From NCBI GenBank assembly GCA_003117195.1, contig BDSI01000017.1:124001-188000 (forward strand): a DNA stretch of 64,000 nt, given 5' to 3'. Below, in pieces: positions 24,601 through 33,267 of the stretch. The number at the start of each line of letters is the position of its first letter. The stretch's first letter is position 1. Source of the stretch: Eudorina sp. 2006-703-Eu-15 (Eukaryota > Chlorophyta > Chlorophyceae > Chlamydomonadales > Volvocaceae). The position numbers and the translations under genes are program-made. The notes under the pieces are model-generated. The model saw only the letters and a list, made by a program, of their open reading frames with translations, was not told the DNA's origin and ran no database searches.

Positions 24601-27600
24601 GCACGGGGGCGGCAGCGGCGGCGGTGGCCGCAGCGGTGGCGGCTTCGCCTTGCGTGTGCGCGGCCCGGCACTTGGTGCGGGCCTCATGTAGCAGCAGCGC
24701 CGCATCGGTGAAGCTGCCCAGGCACTCCAGCGCGCATTTGGCCTTGGCCGCCGCCTGCGCGGCAGAGGCAGCGCGTCCGTAAGCGGTACATCTCCCCCTG
24801 CCAGCCCGCCTGCCTGCCAGCTCAGCCGGCCAGGGTCTTCAATCATGGCATGGGTGCTGGCAGACCGCACGTCACCTTCGTGCTGATCTGCTTCCTTAAG
24901 CCAGTGTGCATGCATGCGCCAGGTGCATCATGTTGCAGGGCGCTCACCCCCTACCCTCACTGCACAGGCGCCACCCTAAATGCATGTGGACCCCTGAGGA
25001 CCCCTCTGCGGACCGTGACCAGAGTTCACGAGGCTGACGACGGGGGCACAGGCGGGAAGGGTGGCCGCTTGACTCCGCGCGCCCTGGCGCGGCTTACCTT
25101 ATCGCAGAGCACCTCCACCAGCGCATCCAGGAACAGGTGACAGTCCAGCTCCCGCAGCCCCCGCGGCAGCATCGACCCCACACTCGGCTGCGACGGCGGC
25201 AGCCCGCCGGCTGGCGTCGGCGCCCCCGCGGGCGTCATCGCCGCCCCTGGATCCGGCGCGGCGGTGCGCGCCATGACGGGCGCCGGCGGCGGCGGCTGCG
25301 TGTCCGCCACGAACAGCATTGCGAAGTGGCGGGCGACGTGCTGCGCGAACGGCCGCGCGGTCTCCGCCAGGGCATCGTCCGCGGCAGCGCCCATGACGGC
25401 CGCCAGCAGCTGCACCAGCACCTGCCGCTCCGCCACCACCTGCGTCTTGGTCTTGACGCCCGAGTCCAGCAGGCGCTGGGGCGTGAGAGCAGCAGGGGGC
25501 AGGCACCGCAACGAGCGGGTCAGGGAGGACGGATGCCGTTATCCGGGTAGGAGCCTCAGGAGGTCGCGGGAAACGTGGAGGCAGGCCCTCACACGGCCCC
25601 ACACGAGCGGACGACCCCGTCCTCATGCCGTTGTGCAACCCACCGGCGGCCACCGTGCCCCTTCCTGGGTGTTCCTCTCGCCTCGCTAGGGTCTAAGGGG
25701 TCCGACTGGACCCCAGTTCAAGAGAAACGCACCTTGGGCATCGCCACCGCCACCTGCGGCGGCGGCAGCTCCCCCGTCACCACCTTAAGCAGCGTCTCCA
25801 CGCCCGCGTTCACCAACTGCGGGTCGGATTCCGCTGGGGGCGGGAGGAGGGCCTCCGCCGCCGGCGCCGCCGCGGGGGACCCCGCCGCCGCGTCGCCGGG
25901 CGACGACGCGCTGCTGGGCGGCGCGGCACCGCCGGCGCTGGGCCACGCTCCCCCGCCGCCGCCGGAGCCGGCGTCCCCGCCGCGCCCGGCGGCGCCAGCA
26001 CGCCGCCCGGCTGCCGCAGGCCCCGGCCCGTTAGCCCCGCGCTCCGCGCCGCCTCCACCGCGGACAGGTCCTCCTCCACCTCACGCAAGCGCAGGTTGAG
26101 CATGGACGCCAGGCAGACGTGCAGGAAGCGCAGCGCCTGGCGGCGGTAGTGCCCGTCGGCGGCGGAGACGCCGGCGGCGGCGTTCATGGGTGCCGGCGGC
26201 GGCGCCATCCCCGCCGGCCCCTCCACCCCCGCCGCGATGCCCTGCCGCGCCAGCGCCACACAGCGGTCCACGGGCACCAGGAAGGACGTCTGCGGCTCGA
26301 ACGTGAGGATGAGCCGCAGGCCGTGCTCCGGATTGTCGCGGTACTCCAGCGGCTGGGGCTCCTTCAGCCAGCGCCGGTTCAAACCGCCCATCTTGCCCAG
26401 CAGCGCAAGCGCCTGGCGGCGGGTTGGGGTTGGGGCGGCAGGCCAGCCCGGCAACGGCAGGACGCAGTGGGGACGGTCGCGGGGTGGGGTTATTAGAGAA
26501 GGGTAGACATGTGGGGTGGGGGATGGGGTCGTGAGGTGTTCCTGGAATGACCTCGGGGGGTCAGGAAAGCTAGAAGACCGCACGACGCCCGCTGCACCGG
26601 GTTCTGTGGCACCGTTCTGCGGCGGACGGCTACGGACGCCTTGTGCTCGCCTCGCGGCGCCTTTCACCGCGTGAAGGGAGACACGGCGGCTCCGAATGTT
26701 CTGGTTGCTTGCCACACCCAGGCAGAGTGGTTGAGCTGAACGTACCTTAAAATTCACGAAGTATCGTCGCGGAATGCCCCGGCTTCCAACCCCCCATGTC
26801 ACCCGAATCCATTTCCCTATGGTCATGCCAGCCCGGCGTCCAACCCAGTGCGCTTTTGAACTCTTGTGGCTGCGCTGCCCCCGCTCCCAGTCCCAGCCCC
26901 GGCCCGCATGCACCTTGGTGGCCAGCGGGTTGTTGAACTTGAGCAGCGCCCACAGGCCGTGCATTAGGTCCGCGATCACCTCCGACATGGCGGGCTCCAG
27001 GAACTCGGGGTTCAGGTTGTCCACCCACACCTCCAGCGTCTTCACAGCGGCCAGGGCCAGGTCATCCGGCCCGGACTGCGGAGGTGGATGGAGGGCGGCA
27101 TCCGGCAGACAGACGGCAGACACTCACGGGCGCCAACCTAGAAGGGCTGCACTAGATCTTCACCCGCGCGCACAGCGCTGCGAGGCCAGTCGGTGTTTCC
27201 GGGCAGGTGACCCAGCCCACTGCCCGGTGTACAGTCCTTGGCTCTGCGGCCCCGACCCGCAGTCCTGTCTCGGTCCTGGGGCCGGATCGTCCCGGAATTC
27301 TTCTCGCGGCTGCCCCTCCCACTTCTACTCCTCTGTTCTGGCTTTCCAGCTTCTGCATTAACGCCCCGCATGCCAAGTATCACGAACACACCCAGGCCGG
27401 GTACGCATGGGGACGCGGCCACGGACGGACTCGTCGTCAGATTGGTGCCCAGCTTCGTCCGCTATGGGGCGCACCACCGCTACCTGCTGCTGCTGCTGCT
27501 GTGACCACTGGACCCGCCTCACTCCGCGTCCTGAGCTCTCGGGACCCCGTCCCGCCTTCCGACTGTCCCTGCAACTCCGCTGCAAAGGGCCCCCTCGCCT

Positions 27601-30600
27601 CCCGCAAGCGTACCTTGACCGCCATGGTGAGAGGCCGCATCAGGCGCGGCAGCAGGTGCAGCATCCCCGTCAGCTGCGCCGGCAGCGTCAGGCACACCTC
27701 CAGCAGCACCCCGCGCATCTCCGGCGGGTGTGGGCCGTTCAGCATGTGCAGCACCAGCCCGAGGCACGGCTCCACGAAGGGTGCCAGTGCGCCGTACAGC
27801 AGCTTCCACTTGGGCGCCGCGCTGGACACCGTCTTGAAGAAGGAGCGCAGCAGCTGCAGGTAGCCAAGCGCCTCGCGCTCCGAAACCGCGGCGCGCAGCG
27901 CCTTGTCCGTCATCTTGACCAGGTGGGGCATCAGCACGTGCTCCATGTCCGCGTACTGGGGCAGGAAGTGGAACAGCACCTTGAACAGCCTGAGCGTCAG
28001 GGCGCCCTCGTCGCTGGCGGGCGCCGACAGCAGGTGCATCTGGTGCGTCACCTGCGTTGGGGAGAAGGGGTATTGAGAGCGAGGGAGTAGACCAGGTGGT
28101 TGTGCTGCCGGAGGGTGCGAACACGGCGGGAGTACACCCCGGGCAAGGGTTCGTCCTTCGGGTTTATTTCTTTTTACAATTTACCCCCGGGCAAGGGTCG
28201 AGAAGGCATGAGAACAGAGGGCGGGAAAGCAAGAGGCACCGCTGAAGGCAAATGGACACAGAGGCGACAGCAGCCGACGCACTGGCGAAGGTCAGGAGGG
28301 GTGCGGCCGTTCCAGCGCGCCCACTGCCGCCTTTTGCCACTTACCCTCACGCCGCGGCAACACAGGGAGGTCCTCCCGGCCCCAGCATCACCCTCAATCC
28401 CGACCCCGACCCAGCACACGGTGGAAGGCGCGAGCGGCCCCTGCGCCTGCACGTGCTCACCATGAACTCCAGCAGGATCGTCAGGAACATCTTCCCCGCG
28501 GGCTGCACCTGCTGCAGCTGCTGCAGGGGCGTCTGTCCGGCGGTGCCCGACGACAGCATGTGCATGACCACGTGCATGACGTCCTTGTCCTCCAGCAGCG
28601 CCGCGAACAGGTCCGGCAGCCGGGCCGAGATGACCTCCACGAAGTCCCGAGGCTGCGGAGCGCATGGGGAGGCCCGGGCGATGCAGCTAGTGTGGGTTCC
28701 CAACCACTGTCACAGCAGCAGCCCTTGAGCCACCACATGGCGCAACAACGGAGGCCTCGGCGTTGCTGTCCAAAGATTAGGCTGAGAACTCCCCAGGTTT
28801 ATTTCTTTTTTCAATTTAATCCCCAGGTCGAGCGCACATCAGTGCGGGTGCCCTTTGCCCAGAACACTCTCCAGCCCGTTTCGTTACAAGTGCCCGTTCC
28901 ATTCCCCACACCCGACCCCCCAACATGACCACGCCTCAGCTGGCCGTCGCACAACCCGGCCGCAGCGGCCGGGAGCCTTTGGCCCGACACGCCCCGCGAC
29001 CCAGTGCTGCCCGTAGCCTTCCGCTGGTCCCCTCCACGTTCCCACGCACCTCAAGCTGCAACAACAGGTCCGCAAACGTCTCATACGAGTCCCGGCTTCC
29101 CGTCAGCGGCGCGGAGCCACCCTGGTAGGATGCCAACTTCAGGCAGCGCAGGCCGTTCGACCAGAGCCGCGCCATCAGCCGCACCTCCTCCTCCGTGAGC
29201 CCGCCCGGACCCGCCGGCACCGGCGGCTGCTGCGGCTGCCCCGGCTGCTGCGGAGGCTGCGGCACGTTGAGGTGGTACCGTGCGAGCGCGTTCGCCAGGT
29301 GCTTCATGAGCGGCAGCAGGCCCTGCAGCATGGCGCGGCTCTCCACCACCTCCCGCTCCTTCTCGCCGGGAATGGTCACGGAGCTGAGCATGTCGTCGGG
29401 CCCGAGCGCCGCCGCCGCGCCGGTGGGGCTGCACATGGCCGCGCGCTGCTTGTCCAGCAGCTCCCGCTCGGAGCGAGCTTCGGTGATGATCCGGGCGCCC
29501 TGGGTCCCCGGCAGGCGGCAGAAGGCGGGATGTTGACACACAGGCAGGCAGGCAGGTTACGTCGGGGGTGGGCGGGACAGGACTGTATTTGAGGGGACCC
29601 TGGCCCCCGGTCGTCCCGAATCCTGCCTGCCTGCCTGTCCGTTGAATACCCCAAGCCCCGTGCTTGCGAGCGTGGATCCGCCGCTGCGCCGCACCACCTC
29701 AACCATGCCACTGCGGCCTCAAGACCATGGCAGGCGATTTGGCTGCCATTAGCCATCGTGTGCATCCAGGGAAGGGCCCAGTCCCTGGTGCCAAACTAAC
29801 CGCGTTTTGCCCCCCGCCGCTTGAGGCCCCGCTCATACCAAAGCCGTCCCAGAATCCGGCTGAGTACGGGTAACCGAGACCCACGCCCCGGTGTCCCCTG
29901 CCTTTGCCGGCGCCTCCTCCCGGTCATCCAACTCCACCCGGCCCCTGCCGGCCGCGCAAACCGCCCCCCATCCGCGCTCCCCTCTCCTCAAGCTCCCCGC
30001 ACCTGCTCCCGCAAGTGCTTCATAGCTGCCACCAGGCTCTCCAGGATGCGCCCCAGCAGCCGCCGGCCCTGCGCCCGCAGCGCCGGGTCGTGCCCCAGCG
30101 CCGGCAGCTTCGCCTGCTGCAAGATGGGGTCCACCAGCACGCACATCGCCCGGAGGCACGTGGCGCGTGTGGAGGTGGTCAGCGAGGCGTCGTAGGTGTA
30201 CGATGCGAACAGGTAGGTCGCGCGCGCGAGCTGGTGGGGCCGCAGCTGCCGCCGGCAGTTGTGCACGATCTCCGCCAGCAGCCCGCAGGCGCCATGGCGG
30301 AGCGTCTCCGTGCAAGCGCGGCCCGCGCCGCACAGCGCCCGCTCGTCCATCAGCTCATCCATGTGGCCCGGCAGGTGCGTCCGCACCGCGGTCTGGAGCA
30401 TATGCCGTGTCACAATCATGAGCTCCTTCCGGGTGGTTACCACGTCGGGGCACTGCCGCAGCAGGTGCACCAGCGCCTCTGCAATCGCGGGCACGTGCGG
30501 CTCGATGGGAAAGGCGGCCGCGGCGGCCGCGGCGGCGCCCGGCCGCCCCTCTGCGCCGGCCTGCTGCTGCGCCGCCGCGCCAGCGCTGCGCAGAAGCCAG

Positions 30601-32025
30601 AGCAAGTACTGCAGGCAGCGGACCTGCACCAGTCGGAAGTCCGCGTACTGCTGCGCCAGGGAGCCCCGCACGTGGGGGTCAGTGAGGCTGGGTCCGGGGA
30701 GGCAGGCCGCCCTGATGATGAGCGGCACCAGCTGCGGCAGCACTACGGGCCGCAGCCGCTCATAGGCGTTCATGAGGAACATGACTGCAGGGCCACAGCC
30801 AGAGCAGGAACACAGGGACACGTGGGGAGGGGCGGGCGCATGGAGAGCCGCGGTTCAAATGGGTAACGACAGACGACGAGACACGGAGTGTATGTCGCAC
30901 TTCAGCCTCAGGCGAGGTTTCAGATTACGCCTCTCCATGTCAACATCATTACCAGACATAGAGGGGGCAATGCAAGAAAGGAAACTGCGCGGGGCAGTCA
31001 AGGGGGAGCGGCTGCACTCCGGGCGCCTCGCCTCCCACGCACCCCACCCACCGACGAAGGGCTCCTCCGCCATGACCTTGAAGGACTTGCTGCTGGGAAT
31101 GGCCTGCGGTGGCACTCTGGCATACGGCGCCTCCCCGCCGGGCTGTCCAAGATCCAGCATTTCAGCCACTGTGGAGGGGAAGTCCGTGAAAATCTGCACG
31201 GCGCATACGAACAATCCCCCTCACAGCTGTAAAGACCTTAGTCGCCCACATGCTTGTGCGCGGGTACTGTGGCACAGCGCAGGCTGTAAGCTGCGGTAAC
31301 GGGACAATATTCCCAGCTCTCCGTACAACACTGATGGCGGCTTTGCCAAAACCCGCAGAGCCCGCCCTTGCCCCCAGACCTGCTTCTGGACTGGCCTGGT
31401 TCAACAAAAGGCGTGATGCCCCTTAATGTGTATGCAGCTTCTGGTGGCAAGTTTTCTAGATCAGAAAACACCCGCACAGTGCTGATTCCTGCGTCGGCAC
31501 GCTCTTCACACGCCCGCCCCTCCTCCGGCTGACCTTGATGAGGAACTGAGCCAGGACTGACCCCTGCATCTCCAAATAGTTTCTATACCCCTTTTGGAGT
31601 TCGAGGAGTAATTTGATGGCTGGGAGGGCATTCTCCTGGTTGTCGGTCTGTGTCACGTTCAAGCACACGTCGTAAAGCTCCAGCATGTACCCCTTGAAGA
31701 ACTCATTGTGTGGCAGACGCGTTAAAATATCAATGATGGTATTCCGCAGCTTGTGTTCTGGCGTGTCAGCGAACTGCGGCGGGACTGTCCGCAAAATGTC
31801 GCAGAACGATTTGAAGAACGTTGACAGAAACACTGGGTACTCCGGGTTAAGGACGATCTCTATCCCTTCCTTCAATTCCACTGCGACCTTGACCTTGTCC
31901 TCAATAGCTGCGTGCAAGGACAGCAAATTTAAGCCATGTGGTTGCAGGGTTCGTTCTGACGGGGGGCCCCAGCACTCACTTGAACTAACGTCAGTCAGCC
32001 GCTTATACTGCTCAGCCAGCTGCAT
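395..32025 (-). CDS. TRRAP: TRRAP/Tra1, giant pseudokinase scaffold of SAGA/NuA4 complexes
   Basis: Encodes a TRRAP/Tra1-family PIKK pseudokinase, the activator-binding scaffold of SAGA and NuA4/TIP60 histone acetyltransferase complexes in the nucleus. I resolve 50 exons from an ATG at 32025 to a stop at 395. All predicted exon phases fit except exon 9. The product is about 4,650 residues against about 3,860 in human TRRAP, the excess being Ala/Gly/Gln/Pro-rich inserts. Order matches the family throughout: N-terminal HEAT/TPR solenoid, FAT (about residues 3430-4120), kinase-like domain (about 4310-4600) and FATC ending in HPWF. The kinase-like part lacks the HRD and DFG catalytic motifs, as known for TRRAP. 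A TTG-initiated in-frame extension exists upstream, but the ATG is preferred because the following residues align with the family N-terminus. The gene is divergent from RBM42, now separated by a retroelement. Confidence 0.95.
5247..5322. repeat. GGTAGGT-type microsatellite
   Basis: An imperfect tandem array of units such as GGTAGGTA and GGCAGGTAGGTG runs for about 75 bp inside the TRRAP intron immediately 3' (minus sense) of exon 41. It is ordinary slippage-prone sequence; no function is suggested. Confidence 0.8.
6290..6412. repeat. 27-28-bp minisatellite, about four units
   Basis: Four near-identical units built on GGCGGAAGGAGGGAAGCAGGGTCGGGG occur head to tail inside the TRRAP intron upstream (minus sense) of exon 40. 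The last three units are almost perfect and the first is diverged. The purine strand bias is strong. Confidence 0.85.
9296..9490. repeat. Long CCCCCCT/CCCCCTCC polypyrimidine tract
   Basis: About 195 bp of almost pure C with single T interruptions every 5 to 8 bases. In the minus (transcribed) sense it is a G-rich tract starting about 12 nt after the exon 33 donor of TRRAP. It would be prone to G-quadruplex formation, slippage and sequencing error. Confidence 0.9.
13040..13125. repeat. AGGTC pentamer microsatellite
   Basis: An imperfect array of CAGGT/AGGTC pentamers lies in the TRRAP intron just upstream (minus sense) of exon 26. A related TGACC array occurs at about 51000-51020 in a ubinuclein intron. 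Confidence 0.8.
13861..13922. repeat. CAG/TAG trinucleotide tract
   Basis: About 60 bp of CAG repeats with interspersed TAG triplets in the TRRAP intron before exon 25 (minus sense). A second, shorter CAG run lies at the exon 25 acceptor (13777-13794), and exon 25 itself encodes an eight-residue Gln run. Confidence 0.85.
17315..24754 (-). other. TRRAP: TRRAP exons 11-20, central solenoid
   Basis: Exon calls: 24754-23531, 23074-22783, 22186-21948, 21560-20894, 20652-20273, 19995-19837, 19341-19212, 18659-18439, 17979-17830 and 17455-17315. Exon 11 is the longest (1,224 nt) and holds a volvocine-style low-complexity insert of about 200 residues rich in Ala and Pro with Glu-Ala repeats. Exons 18-20 are strongly family-like: the APEKIMLQ and VFVALLKANQ segments, and the FYPSRGQFVGQMV segment. 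The intervening introns contain short satellite-like tracts and one of the AT-rich micro-inserts near 19670. Confidence 0.85.
19652..19710. repeat. AT-rich micro-insert, copy A
   Basis: A GGTTTATTTCCTTTTTCACTTTAA core of about 25 bp sits in very GC-rich TRRAP intron DNA, with CCCCCGG-like sequence on both sides. It matches cores at 28160 and 28797 in the same gene. Confidence 0.6.
28137..28200. repeat. AT-rich micro-insert, copy B
   Basis: The core GGTTTATTTCTTTTTACAATTTA is flanked on both sides by CCCCGGGCAAGGGT, a 14-bp direct repeat, which looks like a target-site duplication around a tiny insert. It lies in a TRRAP intron. Confidence 0.65.
28785..28835. repeat. AT-rich micro-insert, copy C
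   Basis: The core GGTTTATTTCTTTTTTCAATTTAA is flanked by TCCCCAGG on one side and CCCCAGGTCGAG on the other, a short direct repeat. It is about 630 bp from copy B, also within a TRRAP intron. Confidence 0.65.
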
Positions 32026-32209
32026 TTGTCCGCCAGTTTCAGGGCCGCAAGGGCCCGCCGCTAACAACAGTTCATTTACTCAGCCAAGGCGGTAATAAGC
32101 ATCTTCCTAATAATCAAAGTAAAGTACTACACGAGTCAAGAAGAACGGTATCCGGTCTCCTCTTGTTCCCGCGCAGGAAATGCATGAAATGCTTATCAGT
32201 ACATACTGT
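31977..32209 (-). repeat. 233-bp direct repeat, TRRAP copy (exon 1 and upstream)
   Basis: This segment holds the functional TRRAP exon 1 (ATG at 32025) with its consensus donor, plus about 185 bp upstream. It is repeated without gaps at 35637-35869. By my count 29 of 233 positions differ (about 88% identity). The two copies bracket the retroelement block. Confidence 0.9.
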
Positions 32210-32613
32210 TTCTGCTGCCCCTGATGCTCATCGACCGCTGAACTGAAGAAAGTGACAACCACTGTTGTTGAAGATGCTCATTCGAGTATAATCAGTATGG
32301 GAAAGCGTAGAAGGGTGCAGGCGCGAAGTTAGAGCGCTGAAGGCACGGAATGCAAAGGCCAGGCCGGATATGTTACAAGGAGTTTGTCTCCGCTGTTGCG
32401 CGGCGCCCGCAACAGCGGAAATAGGAGGAACGTCGGCTGGGTGTTACGGACGAGTGCGTTGCCGAGGTAAGGAACAGCTTAACGGGGAGCAGTTGCACAT
32501 GATAGATGAAGGCATGCCAGCACGATTTGGCCCGGAATGCAGTAAAGGCAGGCGAGCGAGCCGGCCCCGAAAGTTTGACGAGCGCGTCCGAGCGAAGGTA
32601 GCGCAACAGCAGC

Positions 32614-32956
32614 ACCTCTTCCGGACCACGCATGTGGGCCCTTGTCGTCGTTCGCCGACACGATCTGCCCCCCTCGTGGCATCGGTAGCGAACCGGTATC
32701 GCCAGGCAACTATCAGCGCGGGTCATATCTCGTCCAACAGACGGGAAGCGTCAGAAGCGGCTTAGAGGGCCACGTGCGTCGACCGCAGCGCCCTCTAAGC
32801 CGCATCTGACGCTTCCCGTCTGTTGGACGTCTCCGTGGAGATATGACCCGCGCTGATAGTTGCCTGGCGATACCGGTTCGCTACCGATGCCACGAGGGGG
32901 GGCAGATCATGTCGGCGAACGACGACAAGGGCCCACATGCATGGTCCGGAAGAGGT
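32614..32956. repeat. Near-perfect inverted repeat (hairpin), arms about 160 bp
   Basis: The left arm 32614-32770 and right arm 32790-32956 are reverse complements with only a few mismatches and one insertion of about 9 bp in the right arm near the CTCCGTGGAG sequence. The loop is only 19 bp, so a transcript would form a long double-stranded hairpin. Beyond the arms, homology continues patchily (CTGCTGTTGCGC on both sides). The arms contain no recognisable gene. Confidence 0.92.
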
Positions 32957-33267
32957 ATTCGGGTGATCAATGTGCTGCTGTTGCGCTGATGGACGAGCGC
33001 GGATGGACAAGTACGCAATTGGTGCGCGGTGTTGATGTCGTTCTCGATGTGGATCGCCTCCTGTCCGTGGGCGTAGGGCGCAGGGGCTGAGGCTGGGGGA
33101 TAAGGTCCAGGAGGGGTGGGGAGTAGGAGCGGCGGCTTTCACGACACGACACAGCGATTCACGGGCCCTAACTGGCCCTAACTGGCCAGCCAGCTTGGCT
33201 GGGGTCCCTGCCTGATCCAAACGCTCGCGTCGTACAAGTCCACCCAAGTAACATTACAGATAGCGCC

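Larger units (their letters stand above)
25098..32025 (-). other. TRRAP: TRRAP exons 1-10, N-terminal HEAT solenoid
   Basis: Exon calls, high to low coordinate: 32025-31980, 31907-31534, 31193-31052, 30784-30003, 29499-29050, 28652-28461, 28051-27614, 27075-26914, 26412-25733 and 25475-25098. Exon 1 has a consensus GTGAGT donor. Exon 2 carries the first conserved helical repeats. Exon 4 contains the stretch equivalent to the human segment with the RKEL motif (read here as TRKELMIV). Exons 7 and 8 match the family in the VEPCLGL and LEVWVDNL regions. Exon 9 is 680 nt although both its borders are phase 0, so its frame must change inside a Gly/Ala/Pro-rich stretch near 25960-26040. Confidence 0.85.

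Noticed and set aside
32026..32067. TTG-initiated upstream extension of TRRAP
   Set aside because: Non-ATG start; the ATG at 32025 gives the residues that align with the family N-terminus.
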